The translations under genes were made by a program, and so were the position numbers. Below are positions 38,007-46,954 of a DNA stretch of 64,000 nucleotides, piece after piece. Source of the DNA: Thioalkalicoccus limnaeus (GTDB lineage Bacteria; Pseudomonadota; Gammaproteobacteria; Chromatiales; Chromatiaceae). The stretch is taken from contig NZ_JBDKXB010000005.1 of the NCBI RefSeq assembly GCF_041197575.1, positions 124,001 to 188,000 on the forward strand, written 5' to 3'. Positions within the stretch are counted from its first letter, which is position 1; every line of letters starts with the position of its first letter. The notes under the pieces were generated by a model. That model was not told the origin of the DNA, ran no database searches, and saw nothing but the letters and a program-made list of their open reading frames with translations.

Positions 38007-38285
38007 TCAACGCTTCAGATCGCGGTAGAAGTTCTCATGCGGCCCGACCGCCTCGAGGTAGACCAGGCGCACCCCTTCATCGACCGTGTAGCCCAGAAGA
38101 TAGAGTTGACCGAGCGCGCGGAACTTGTAGACGCGCAGGGCTGCCAGGTCACCCTTCTTGCACTCCCCGATCGCGGGGTCGGCCGCGACGGTGGCCACGG
38201 CGTCGTCGACGTCCGCCGCGATGTTGGCGTGCAGCTTCTTGTAGGCACGGGCAAAGCGGCGGGTCTGGACGACGGGATAGGTCAT
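38007..38285 (-). CDS. RelE/ParE-family toxin
   Basis: 92 residues. RelE/ParE fold signs: N-terminal strand YPVVQTRRFARAYKKL, then IAADVDDAVATVAADP, a central KKGDLAALRVYKFRALGQLYLLGY with basic residues, and the C-terminal LVYLEAVGPHENFYRDLKR (in part: VGPHENFYRDLKR). The H-E-N-FY-D-LKR end is typical of RelE-type toxins acting on ribosome-bound mRNA. Downstream member of a two-gene operon; overlaps the antitoxin by four bases. Confidence 0.85.
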   Translation of the reverse strand: MTYPVVQTRRFARAYKKLHANIAADVDDAVATVAADPAIGECKKGDLAALRVYKFRALGQLYLLGYTVDEGVRLVYLEAVGPHENFYRDLKR

Positions 38286-38527
38286 TGGCGGCGGCCGCGC
38301 GGCTCGAACGGCGTGGCTTCCTCACGGGGCTCGGCGAGGGACGCCAACGCCTCGGCAATGAAGCTTACCGGAAGGTCCGGGTTGTCGAGCGCTGCCCGGC
38401 CCACCTTGGCCCAGTACTCGATCTGGCCCGGTATGGTGCGATGCTCGGTGGCGGCATCGGACCTGGCCTGCTCGTAGAGGGCGCGGGGGATGCGCACGGA
38501 AATGGTGTCGCTGCTTGGGTTGCTCAT
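38282..38527 (-). CDS. ParD-like antitoxin
   Basis: 81 residues. N-terminal ribbon-helix-helix pattern (DTISVRIPRALYEQARSDAATEHRTIPGQIEYWAKVGR, quoted here as ISVRIPRALYEQA and IPGQIEYWAKVG), the ParD-like antitoxin form with a tryptophan after the second helix. The remainder is an acidic, proline-containing tail that would wrap the toxin. Located before and overlapping the toxin gene, so it should autoregulate the operon. Confidence 0.82.
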   Translation of the reverse strand: MSNPSSDTISVRIPRALYEQARSDAATEHRTIPGQIEYWAKVGRAALDNPDLPVSFIAEALASLAEPREEATPFEPRGRRQ

Positions 38528-38584
38528 TGGGTCGCTCCTCTACCACATTTGTGGTCGATGAGTATAGCCGCCGACTCCCTCCCG

Positions 38585-39099
38585 TTAAACCGACAGAAAG
38601 ACATAGATCCCGAGCACATCCACGGGCAGGAAGTGCTCCACCACGGGTTTGCGGCCGCCGGCACGGCTGGCCTCGCGTACGCGGGTGTGGGACTCGAACA
38701 GGGCCTCGGCGCGAGCAGCCGATTCCAAGTTGCGGTTTCCTCGGGCTCCGGGGTTGCCCGACGCAGGGTCTCGCCGATCACGCACTCGGGCTGGACAGGG
38801 GAGCCGAAGAGGCTCGTCGCCACCGCGGCCACCTGCTTGTGCTGTTCGGCAAAGGTTCCGCCCCCAGCGACTATGGCGGAGGTTCCGACGCACTGCATGT
38901 GCTCGGCGTCGAGTGCGTCGCGGACGCGACGAACCAGGAGCGCGACGTCGGCGCCCTGGCGGCCGCGATAGGTATGCAGCTCGTCGAGGACGAGGAAGCG
39001 GAGCCCCTGGGCCGCCCTGACGAGGCTGATCTGAACGAAGCTCGTGGTGTAGGCCGCGTAGTCGCGGACGAGCTTTTTCCGCAGTTCGAAGACGTCCAC
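38585..39099 (-). pseudogene. Remnant of a large DEAD/DEAH-box helicase
   Basis: Starting at a GTG (39099), the frame begins like large defence-type helicases (MDVFELRKKLVRDYAAYTTSF) but after about 25 residues jumps to AAQGLRFLVLDELHTYRGR, the Walker B/DExH region, followed by GADVALLVRRVRDAL, CVGTSA and VIGETLRRATPEPE. The Walker A region is therefore deleted. After about residue 120 a second deletion shifts the frame; the other frame resumes ...VEHFLPVDVLGIYVFLSV, like the C-terminus of the same protein, ending near 38585. Two internal deletions reduce a gene of probably more than 1,500 codons to 170. Confidence 0.7.
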
Positions 39100-39211
39100 G
39101 TCCCGCTATCTCCCATCCTCAGGCCTAAGGTTCGGTCGGTCGCAGATTGGGGATCTGAATCCGAGGTGTCCGCCGCAACGCCTGTGTATCGCCAGCCTGC
39201 TGGCCGCATCC

Positions 39212-39420
39212 TCATCGGAACATCTCCAGCAGCACCTCGTGCCAGAGAGCGGGGTCGATGAAGCCCATCTTCTGCGTCAGGCGGCGCTTATCCACCGCGC
39301 GCAGTTGATCCAGCAGGATGCGTGCATCCTTGCCCTCGAGCGGCACCACGGGCCGACAAGCCGACGGCTGTCCCTTGCTGATGACGGGTGCGATGATCAC
39401 CCGCGGCAGGACAGCGTTCA
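39212..39420 (-). pseudogene. PemK/MazF-type toxin missing its N-terminus
   Basis: The C-terminal two thirds of an mRNA interferase: DMNAVLPRVIIAPVISKGQ, VPLEGKDARILLDQLRAVDKRRLTQKMG. The first 30-35 residues of the fold (the strand with the conserved RGDI..V/DLDP) are missing. Similarity starts exactly where a small repeat (39420-39489) ends, and the open frame only acquires an ATG (39442) from inside that repeat. No antitoxin gene is present. Almost certainly inactive. Confidence 0.7.
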
Positions 39421-39489
39421 TATCGAGCGTTGCAAAAGTCATCGCAGACGGCTCGCTGCGACACGCTGCAAGGACGTCCGTGTCAGCTC
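39420..39489. repeat. 70-bp dispersed repeat, copy A
   Basis: Shares 66 of 70 positions with 63547-63616 (copy B), including the unbroken GCTGCGACACGCTGCAAGGA and following bases. Copy B is one side of a 120-bp element with terminal inverted repeats. Here the matching right end is not intact; a shorter dyad GGTCGC (39493-39498)/GCGACC (39519-39524) follows. The repeat abuts the truncated pemK gene. The remaining 245 bases to purL hold only the purL ribosome site GGGAG. Confidence 0.75.
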
Positions 39490-39733
39490 AGCGGTCGCCC
39501 TCGCGCCATCCAAAGTAAGCGACCATGGCCAGGGCCGCCACCAACGCGACCTGGCGCGCTCGCGAGCCTACAGGAAAGGGTCCCGAAGCCCACTCCGGGG
39601 CACGCGGCCCGTCGTGTCACGGCGCTGCCAGCTCCGCGCGGAAACGCGAACACGCCGTTGCTTGTTGCGCCCGGCCCAGCGCTCTCCAGTATCATGGCCT
39701 TTTGTCGTCGCTCACGCTGGGAGCCCTGACCCC

Positions 39734-42700
39734 ATGCTCGTCCTTCGCGGTGCCCCCGCCCTGTCCGCCTTCCGCCTTCAGAAAATCGCCAGTCGCGTGG
39801 CCGCGGCCTTGGGCTGCGTCGTCGAGGTCCAGGCCGAGTGGATCCATGTCGTCGACCTGGCCGAGGCCTTGACCGACGCCGAACGGGCCATCCTCGATCG
39901 CTTGCTCGATTATGGCGCCCAGCGCGCGGAGCGACCCCCGACCGGGTCGCTGGCGCTGGTCATGCCGCGTCCGGGCACCATCTCGCCTTGGTCGTCGAAG
40001 GCGACCGACATCGCCAGGCGCTGCGGATTGACCAAGGTCACCCGGCTGGAGCGTGGCACGGCCTTCTATCTGACTGGCGATGACGCGGCTGTGGAAGGTC
40101 TGGCCGAACGGGCGGCGCCCTGGCTCCATGACCGGATGACGCAGTCGGTCGTCTTCGAGTGGGCGGCCGCCGAGCGTCTGTTCGTGCGCGCCGCCCCGCG
40201 ACCGGTGCAGCGGGTCACCCTGCTCGAGACCGGCCGCGATGCGCTGGTGCGCGCCAACCTGGAGTTGGGACTCGCGTTGTCCGACGACGAGATCGACTAT
40301 CTGACCGAGCGGTTCGGTGCCCTGGGGCGCGATCCGACCGATGTCGAGCTGATGATGTTCGCGCAGGCCAATTCCGAGCACTGCCGGCACAAGATCTTCA
40401 ATGCCCGCTGGGTCCTCGACGGTGTCGCGCAGGAGCGCTCGCTGTTCGCGATGATCCGGCACACGACGGATTGTGCGCCCGACGGCGTGCTGTCGGCCTA
40501 CCGCGACAACGCCGCGGTGATCCGCGGCTGGCCCGGGCAGCGCCTGTTGGTCGACCCGGCGAGCGGCCGTTATCGCGAGGTGGCCGAGGATATCCATATC
40601 CTGATGAAGGTCGAGACCCACAATCATCCGACCGCGATCGCGCCGGATCCGGGCGCGGCGACCGGTGCCGGCGGCGAGATCCGCGACGAGGGCGCGACCG
40701 GTCAGGGGGCGAAGCCGAAGGCCGGCCTGACCGGCTTCTCGGTCTCCAATCTGCGGCTGCCGGGCGCCGAGCGGCCCTGGGAGCACGACTTCGGCCGGCC
40801 GGCGCGGATCGTCTCGGCGCTCGACATCATGATCGAGGGGCCGATCGGCGCCGCGGCCTTCAACAACGAGTTCGGACGGCCCAACCTGGCCGGTTATTTC
40901 CGCACCTTCGAACAATGGGTGCCGGGACCGAACGGCCCGGAGCTGCGCGGTTACCACAAGCCGATCATGCTCGCTGGTGGGCTCGGCAACATCCGCGGCC
41001 AACACGTTGCGAAGCGGCCCTTCCCGCCCGGCACGCCACTGATCGTGCTCGGCGGCCCGGCGATGCTGATCGGTCTCGGCGGCGGGGCGGCCTCGAGCCA
41101 GGCGACCGGCACCGCGAACGAGGATCTCGATTTCGCGTCGGTGCAGCGCGCGAATCCGGAGATGCAGCGGCGCGCACAGGAGGTCATCGACCGCTGCTGG
41201 GCGCTCGGCGAGGGCAACCCGATCTTGTTCATCCATGATGTCGGTGCCGGCGGCCTGGCCAATGCGCTGCCGGAACTGGTCCACGACGCCGGTCGCGGCG
41301 GGCGCTTCGCGCTACGCTCGGTACCGACCGACGACCCGAGCCTGTCGCCGCTCGAGATCTGGTGCAACGAGGCGCAGGAGCGCTATGTCTTGGCGATCGC
41401 CGCCGGGCGGTTGGCGACCTTTCGCGCGCTGTGCGAGCGCGAGCGCTGCCCCTATGCGATCGTCGGCGAGGCGACCGAGGTCGAGGATCTGGTGCTCGAG
41501 GATGCCCGATTCGATGACCGACCGATCGACATGCCGTTGACACTCTTGTTCGGCGAGCCGCCGCGGATGCTCCGCGATGCGACCCGGCTGGCGGTGCCGA
41601 GCGGGCCGCTCGACCGCGCCGGGATGGATCCCGAAGAGGCCTTGACGCGCGTGCTGCGGTTGCCGACGGTCGCGAGCAAGGCGTTCTTGATCACGATCGG
41701 CGACCGGACCGTCACGGGTCTCGTTGCGCGCGATCAAATGGTCGGCCCCTGGCAGGTGCCGGTCGCCGATGTCGCCGTCACGCTGAGCGATTACCAGGGG
41801 GTGACCGGCGAGGCGATGGCGCTCGGCGAGCGCACGCCGGTCGCGCTGCTCGATTCCCCGGCCGCCGGTCGCCTGGCGGTCGCCGAGGCGATCACCAACA
41901 TCGCGGCTGCCCCGATCGCCGCGTTGGGCGAGATCCGGCTGTCGGCGAACTGGATGGCCGCGGCCGGCCATCCCGGCGAGGATGCCCGCCTGTACGACAC
42001 GGTGCGCGCGGTCGGGCTGGATCTGTGCCCGGCGCTGGGTATCGCGATCCCGGTCGGCAAGGACTCGATGAGCATGAAGACCGTGTGGGCCGCGCCGGAC
42101 GGCACGACCCGCGAGATGGCGGCCCCTTTGTCGCTGATCGTGTCGGCCTTCGCGCCGGTTGGCGATGTCCGCGGTACCCTGACGCCGCAACTGCGCACCG
42201 ACCAGGGCGAGACCGACTTGGTGCTGATCGATCTCGGTCAGGGCCGCAATCGGCTCGGCGGTTCGGCGTTGGCGCAGGTCTTCGAGCAGCTTGGCGAGGC
42301 GCCGCCGGATCTCGATGACCCGGCACGGCTGCGCGCGTTTTTCGCGGCGATTCAGGCGCTGCGTGCCGCGGGTCTGCTGATCGCCTACCACGATCGCTCC
42401 GACGGCGGCCTGATCGTCACCGCGTGCGAGATGGCGTTCGCCGGCCGCTGTGGTCTGACGCTCGAGCTCGACCACCTGGGGCTCGACGACCTGGCCGCCT
42501 TGTTCGCCGAGGAGCTGGGCGCGCTGGTGCAGATCCGCCGTCGCGACGCCGAGCGGGTGTTCGCGATCCTGGCCGAGCACGGGCTCGAACTCTTCAGCCG
42601 GGTCGTGGGTACCGTCGAGCAAGGCGACCAGATCCGCGTCCGGCGCCGTGGGCTGCCTGTCTTGCAGACCGAACGCTCGTGGCTGCAGCGGATCTGGAGC

Positions 42701-43624
42701 GAGACCAGCCAGGCGATCCAGGCGTTGCGCGATGACCCCGATTGCGCGGCCGAGGAATTCGCTCGGATCAGCGATGAGACCGACCCGGGCCTGTCGCCGC
42801 ATCTGACCTTCGACCCGCAGGACGACCTCGCCGCCCCGTGGATCGCGTCCGGTGGGCGTCCGCGGGTCGCGATCCTGCGCGAGCAAGGGGTCAACGGCCA
42901 GATGGAGATGGCGGTCGCGTTCGAGCGCGCCGGGTTCGCGGCGATCGACGTGCACATGTCGGATATCGTCACGGGCCGGCTCGATCTGGCGTCGTTTCAC
43001 GGGCTCGCCGCCTGTGGCGGCTTTTCGTTCGGCGACGTGCTCGGCGCCGGCGGCGGCTGGGCCAAGGGCATCCTGTTCAACGCTCGGGCGCGCGAGGTCT
43101 TCGCGGCCTTCTTCGGTCGTCCCGAGACCTTCGCGCTGGGCGTCTGCAACGGCTGCCAGATGCTGTCGACGCTGCACGCGCTGATCCCCGGCGCCGATCA
43201 TTGGCCGCGTTTCGTCCGCAACCGCTCGGAGCAGTTCGAGGCGCGCCTGGCGATGGTCGAGGTAACGCCGTCGCCGTCGGTCCTGCTGGCGGGCATGGTC
43301 GGCTCGCGGTTGCCGATCGCCGTCGCGCATGGCGAAGGGCGGGCCGAGTTCCGCGATGCGGCGCATCTGGCCGAGGCCGGCGCCATCACCGCGCTGCGCT
43401 ACATCGAACACGACGGCACGCCGGCCGAGCGCTATCCGGCGAACCCGAACGGCTCGCCAGGCGGGATCACCGGGCTGACCAGCACCGACGGGCGCGTGAC
43501 CATCATGATGCCGCATCCGGAACGGCTGATTCGCACCGTCCAGCATAGCTGGCATCCCGACGACTGGGGCGCCGACGGCCCCTGGCTGCGGCTGTTCCGC
43601 AATGCCCGGGCCTGGGTCGGCTGA
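39734..43624 (+). CDS. purL: Phosphoribosylformylglycinamidine synthase (single-chain)
   Basis: 1296 residues, the large gammaproteobacterial form joining PurS-like, PurL and PurQ parts. Fourth step of purine synthesis (FGAR plus glutamine and ATP to FGAM). Visible: linker with ANSEHCRHKIFNARW, the catalytic ATP-grasp-like sites VETHNHPTAIAP and GAATGAGGEIRDE, HDVGAGGLANALPEL, then the second half SDGGLIVTACEMAF, and the class I glutaminase domain with the nucleophile cysteine in GVCNGCQML and histidine/glutamate near MPHPERLIR. The ATG at 39734 has GGGAG upstream and starts the conserved N-terminus. Intact. Confidence 0.98.
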   Translation: MLVLRGAPALSAFRLQKIASRVAAALGCVVEVQAEWIHVVDLAEALTDAERAILDRLLDYGAQRAERPPTGSLALVMPRPGTISPWSSKATDIARRCGLTKVTRLERGTAFYLTGDDAAVEGLAERAAPWLHDRMTQSVVFEWAAAERLFVRAAPRPVQRVTLLETGRDALVRANLELGLALSDDEIDYLTERFGALGRDPTDVELMMFAQANSEHCRHKIFNARWVLDGVAQERSLFAMIRHTTDCAPDGVLSAYRDNAAVIRGWPGQRLLVDPASGRYREVAEDIHILMKVETHNHPTAIAPDPGAATGAGGEIRDEGATGQGAKPKAGLTGFSVSNLRLPGAERPWEHDFGRPARIVSALDIMIEGPIGAAAFNNEFGRPNLAGYFRTFEQWVPGPNGPELRGYHKPIMLAGGLGNIRGQHVAKRPFPPGTPLIVLGGPAMLIGLGGGAASSQATGTANEDLDFASVQRANPEMQRRAQEVIDRCWALGEGNPILFIHDVGAGGLANALPELVHDAGRGGRFALRSVPTDDPSLSPLEIWCNEAQERYVLAIAAGRLATFRALCERERCPYAIVGEATEVEDLVLEDARFDDRPIDMPLTLLFGEPPRMLRDATRLAVPSGPLDRAGMDPEEALTRVLRLPTVASKAFLITIGDRTVTGLVARDQMVGPWQVPVADVAVTLSDYQGVTGEAMALGERTPVALLDSPAAGRLAVAEAITNIAAAPIAALGEIRLSANWMAAAGHPGEDARLYDTVRAVGLDLCPALGIAIPVGKDSMSMKTVWAAPDGTTREMAAPLSLIVSAFAPVGDVRGTLTPQLRTDQGETDLVLIDLGQGRNRLGGSALAQVFEQLGEAPPDLDDPARLRAFFAAIQALRAAGLLIAYHDRSDGGLIVTACEMAFAGRCGLTLELDHLGLDDLAALFAEELGALVQIRRRDAERVFAILAEHGLELFSRVVGTVEQGDQIRVRRRGLPVLQTERSWLQRIWSETSQAIQALRDDPDCAAEEFARISDETDPGLSPHLTFDPQDDLAAPWIASGGRPRVAILREQGVNGQMEMAVAFERAGFAAIDVHMSDIVTGRLDLASFHGLAACGGFSFGDVLGAGGGWAKGILFNARAREVFAAFFGRPETFALGVCNGCQMLSTLHALIPGADHWPRFVRNRSEQFEARLAMVEVTPSPSVLLAGMVGSRLPIAVAHGEGRAEFRDAAHLAEAGAITALRYIEHDGTPAERYPANPNGSPGGITGLTSTDGRVTIMMPHPERLIRTVQHSWHPDDWGADGPWLRLFRNARAWVG

Positions 43625-44247
43625 CGATGTGTGCGTTACCCGTCGGGATCGATTTCTCGTGCGATGATCCGCTCGCTGATCGAGACCAACCCGAAGGGCT
43701 TCGTCGACCGCTTTGGCGATCGGGTCGCTCCGGTGCTCGCTGCGCGTGTGCTCGCACACCAGCGCCATGGCGCGCGCATCGCTTGGTTGACGCCTTCGCG
43801 TGCGCTCAGCCTACTCCTGTGGGCCCGTTGCGGACGCGCCGGGTGATCGATCGACGGACCATCCAGGATGCTCCATGCCCACATCGGTCACCGCCAAGCC
43901 ACCTGACGGCGTTCTGGCCGCTCGTTCAGCAATCGTTCAGGTTTTTTCGGTTAGGATCACCGACAAGCACCGGCCAGAGGGAAGGCATGCCAGGTTGGCA
44001 ACCACGCCGCACCTGAGCGGGCGCATGGCTTGGACCAGGAGAAATTGATGGTAAGGGCTGCTCGGGGTTCGCTCTCCGTGTCCCCCGCCTGCGCGGAAGG
44101 TCAGGGAGAGGTAGACCTCTATGGCGAGCGGTGTTTTCGAGATGAGAGGTGGCGATGATCCCCGCGTAGGAGAGCGGGAAATCGGGCGGTGCCCAGATCC
44201 CGGAATGCGTCTGACAACGATGCCATAACGTGTTAGAGGTGTGCGCG
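43625..44247. other. 623-bp intergenic region after purL
   Basis: No gene recognised. A short frame (43631-43846) and several others exist but show no family pattern or ribosome site. The end of purL is followed by no clear terminator hairpin. The segment before the CigR-like gene must contain its promoter. Confidence 0.5.
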
Positions 44248-44559
44248 ATGAGCCGTACTTTTGGACTCGTAGGTGCGACCGTCTTGGTTCTGATCCTGTT
44301 GCCGACGGCATCTGCCCAGCCGCCCCATCACGGCGGACTGCCGCCTGGGCTGCAGAAGAAACTCGAGCGGGGCGAACCTCTCCCACCTGGCTGGAGCGAC
44401 AGAGCAGGCGTGTACGAGTACGGCTATGACCAGGCACCTTATGATCAATACGGTTATGGCCAATCGTATTACGATCCGTACGAGGCCGAGTATGTCGAAG
44501 ATAAGGTTTATCGTGTGATCAGGGACCTGCGCGACATTGGGGACCTCCTGTCCCGGTAG
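44248..44559 (+). CDS. CigR-like exported protein
   Basis: 103 residues. Signal peptide at residues 5-24 (LVGATVLVLILLPTASA, cleavage before QPPHH). The mature part has the LPPGLQKKLERGEPLPPGW motif found in CigR and RcnB-like periplasmic proteins. A tyrosine-rich stretch (about residues 58-82) follows, and a charged C-terminal helix DKVYRVIRDLRDIGDLL. CigR was named as a Salmonella anti-virulence factor; the role in other bacteria is unknown. A start at 44230 is possible but puts residues before the signal sequence. Confidence 0.7.
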   Translation: MSRTFGLVGATVLVLILLPTASAQPPHHGGLPPGLQKKLERGEPLPPGWSDRAGVYEYGYDQAPYDQYGYGQSYYDPYEAEYVEDKVYRVIRDLRDIGDLLSR

Positions 44560-45211
44560 AGGCGCCGAGCCGTCGATCTGCTGCGCGGCAGCGGCGCCAC
44601 TATGATGAGTTATAGCTCGCACGAGCTGAACTCGCATTGATCAGGGCGATCCGGGAGATGACTCCGGCCGAGGTGATCGGCGAGCTCGAGACCGGAGCGC
44701 ATTCGCTCACGAGCGAACGGGAGCCGGGTTCAGTCGCGATCAGCGACGCAGCACGCAGAAAGTCGCAAGTTGCGTCTTCGACTGCCGTGCCCGGCGTGTC
44801 GTCTCGACCGCGAGGGGCCGTCGAGCAGTGCCAAGGGGGTGGTGCGGCGGCTGGACCTGACCGGGCCTTTGTGGGAGCCTAGTCGAGCCCCTGGCCGAGG
44901 AAAAGCCTACTCGGCAAGCGTGAAAAGGAAGCCACGGATGCACGAGGATGGACACGGAAACAAGACCAAGTGACGGATAAGTCGGCACATGGCTGAGTCG
45001 GTCGGCGAATCCTCGTGTTATCCCGTGGCTTCTTTCATCCTTCGGGTGCCTTGCATGCGGGCATGACAGTCAGGCGGTAGCGACGGTTTGCCGGGGCATG
45101 TCGGATCCCTTGTGTTGCCGCCGCCTCGGCCCCGCGTGCGGAACAGGGCGGTGCTGCATTGCCAGGCATTGGAGCGACGAGGTCAACACCTACTCAAGAG
45201 AGGACCTGCAC
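44560..45211. other. 652-bp intergenic region with one large inverted repeat
   Basis: Apart from the 44928-45032 inverted repeat and the leader of the DsrE-like gene, nothing is recognised. A frame at 44637-44882 lacks a ribosome site and resembles nothing. Confidence 0.45.
44928..45032. repeat. 105-bp imperfect inverted repeat with GCCACGGAT-type arms
   Basis: Left arm 44928-44947 (GAAGCCACGGATGCACGAGG) pairs with right arm 45011-45032 (its complement with two inserted bases). The arms carry the GCCACGGAT...CACG phrase that recurs, as I recall, in dispersed repeats of Chromatiales genomes. The 63-base centre also repeats GGACACGGA. Non-coding; may be a small mobile or REP-like sequence. Confidence 0.6.
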
Positions 45212-45586
45212 ATGAAAGCAGCCATTGTGGTGATGTCCGATCCGCAGACCAACAGCGATGAGGCCCTGGGGCGCGTGTTCAATGCGCTCGGTGTCGCGTA
45301 CGACTTCAAACAGAACGGGGACGAGGTCACGGTGATTTTCCTTGGCGCCGGTACCCGCTGGGCCGGGCAGGTGACAAAGGCCGATCACCCGCTGCATGGT
45401 ATCTACAAGGCGGTCGAGGACAAGGTGGCCGGCGTCTCGGCAACCTGCTCGGATTTCTTTGGCGCCGCCGCCGACGCCGAGCAGGCCGGCTTCGCGATGC
45501 TCACCGACAACGCGGCGCCGGGAACCTCGGGTCTGCCCAGCCTGCGCGCGCTCGCGAGCCAGGGGTACCAGGTCATGATCTTCTGA
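45212..45586 (+). CDS. DsrE-family sulfur-relay-like protein
   Basis: 124 residues. DsrE/DsrF-like fold: KAAIVVMSDPQTNSDEALGRV, the middle strand DEVTVIFLGAGTRWAGQV, then ATCSDFFGAAADAEQAGF, and the terminal GYQVMIF strand. The single cysteine (about residue 82, in TCSDFFG) is near, but not clearly at, the active cysteine position of DsrE/TusD. AGAGGA lies seven bases before the ATG. Stand-alone rather than in a dsrEFH/tusBCD operon, so the substrate is unknown. Confidence 0.82.
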   Translation: MKAAIVVMSDPQTNSDEALGRVFNALGVAYDFKQNGDEVTVIFLGAGTRWAGQVTKADHPLHGIYKAVEDKVAGVSATCSDFFGAAADAEQAGFAMLTDNAAPGTSGLPSLRALASQGYQVMIF

Positions 45587-45774
45587 CGACCCGGCCAGCG
45601 CGCCGGTGCCGTGCCGGCGTCACGATGCCGGCCAGTCGCCGGTCCGTCTTGCGCCTTGGCGGTGACCGAGGATCCTCGGGGGCACCCGCGCGCCGGTGCC
45701 AGCGCTAGATCCCGGCCTCGTTGAGCACCACCAGCTCGCGCTCGGCCGCGGTGATCCGCACGCGGTAACCGGTG

Positions 45775-46455
45775 GCGGATGACGAAGAAGCCCCCATCCA
45801 TGCGCCGCCGGAACAGTCGACGGGAGTCGACGTAGCCGCGGCCCATGATGTAGCAGGCGCCGGGCTCCGGCACCAAGATGTCCAGCACATTGACGTCGTG
45901 TAGCTTGCCATCGGAAAGATGGATGAAGGTCGGGATGTTGCCGCGCAGATCCAGCAGGGTATGAAGCTTCACAGCGGACTTGGTGGAGCGAAACAGCGCC
46001 CACGGAAACACCGACAGGCACAGATCGATGATGGAGGCGTCGAGCGCATAGGTGGTGTTGTCGAGCTCGAGCTCCAGATCCTCCTCGGCATACAGCGGGC
46101 GGGCGATGCCAATCAGCGCCTGAGCGAGGTCGGCATCGATGCGCCAATCGCGCCGTTCGTTGGCGTCGGCCAGGGTGCTTCGCGACACCTGACCACGAAT
46201 GCCCATGTGCTAGAGCTTGTGTTTCTGGGCGCGCAGGCAGGCCTCGATGTCGCGCAGACTCTCGCGAAAGGTGAGCTGCGCAAACGCCATGCAAAGGTAT
46301 TGATCGAGACAGGAGAAGGTCTTCGTGTAGCGGTTGCCGCCGTAGCGCGCGACGCAACGCCGGACGGTGTGCATAGGCAAACGATCGATGACCTGGGCGA
46401 AAACGAGCCGACCGACATGCATGAGGGCGTCCCCAAAATCCCTGAAACAGGACAT
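45775..46455 (-). pseudogene. Inactive IS4-family transposase fragment
   Basis: Upstream part: VFAQVIDRLPMHTVRRCVARYGGNRYTK... and FRESLRDIEACLRAQKHKL, then an amber stop (46210-46212) where relatives have tyrosine (KLYHMGIRG), then MGIRGQVSRSTLADANE, LDASIIDLCLSVFPWALFRS, LHTLLDLRGNIPTFIHLSDGKLHDV. The catalytic DRGY aspartate is changed to glycine (YIMGRGYVD) and the frame leaves the family after GGFFVIR, so the third acidic residue and the C-terminus are gone. Three independent inactivating changes. No intact terminal repeats were found. Confidence 0.82.
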
Positions 46456-46954
46456 TTCGGAGACCCCCGCGCCGCTTCAAATCGGTGACACCTAGAAATC
46501 GACCTTTTTGCATCGCTCTACGGATGGTTATGCGGCTAGGTGCAAAGTCTCCCCGGACAGTAGTGGCAGCAGGCAGAGGTGCTGTCTGAGAGATGGGCGG
46601 CTTGAATGCCCAGCCAAGAAGCGGTGTCGCACACGCGATAAGTCAGCGACGTATTGGAGCGGGCCAAGGAGGTACCAATCGACTGCTACCGCTTGACCGG
46701 CAAGCCGGCCGCCGAACTCAGGTGAAGGCACTCGGGTATGGCGTCGACACATCGCTCGACGAGCGTTGCACCAGGACCGAAGTGGCCAATCCTCCGCTCG
46801 CTAGTGGACAGCCAAAGGCGCCGACACTCCCACGCAACCGCGCATGCGCTCGGAATCCATGCGGGCCTGCGGGCACCTCTTCTCGCGCGACGGGCATCGC
46901 GCATCCGTCCATGCCCGGTTTCCCGGGCGATCAGGTCAAGGGTGGGCACATCGG
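46456..46954. other. 499-bp stretch between IS4 remnant and cysA
   Basis: No gene recognised. A minus-strand frame (46686-46958) overlaps the cysA end with ATGA but encodes a basic, unfamiliar 90-residue sequence. The stretch may be scar sequence left by the IS4 insertion, including lost 3' parts of cysA. Confidence 0.4.

Noticed and set aside
41312..43768. An open frame of over 800 codons antisense to purL
   Set aside because: Long antisense frames are expected opposite G+C-rich genes with strong third-position bias. The translation is Arg/Gln/Asp-rich with no family pattern, while purL on the other strand is certain.
43631..43846. A 71-codon frame directly after purL
   Set aside because: No ribosome site, no recognised domain, basic low-information sequence. 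Not supported as a gene.
45700..45770. Frame ending YRVRITAAERELVVLNEAGI downstream of the IS4 fragment as a separate gene
   Set aside because: Only about 20 residues look protein-like, with no start of its own. Could be the tail of another lost gene but not enough to call.
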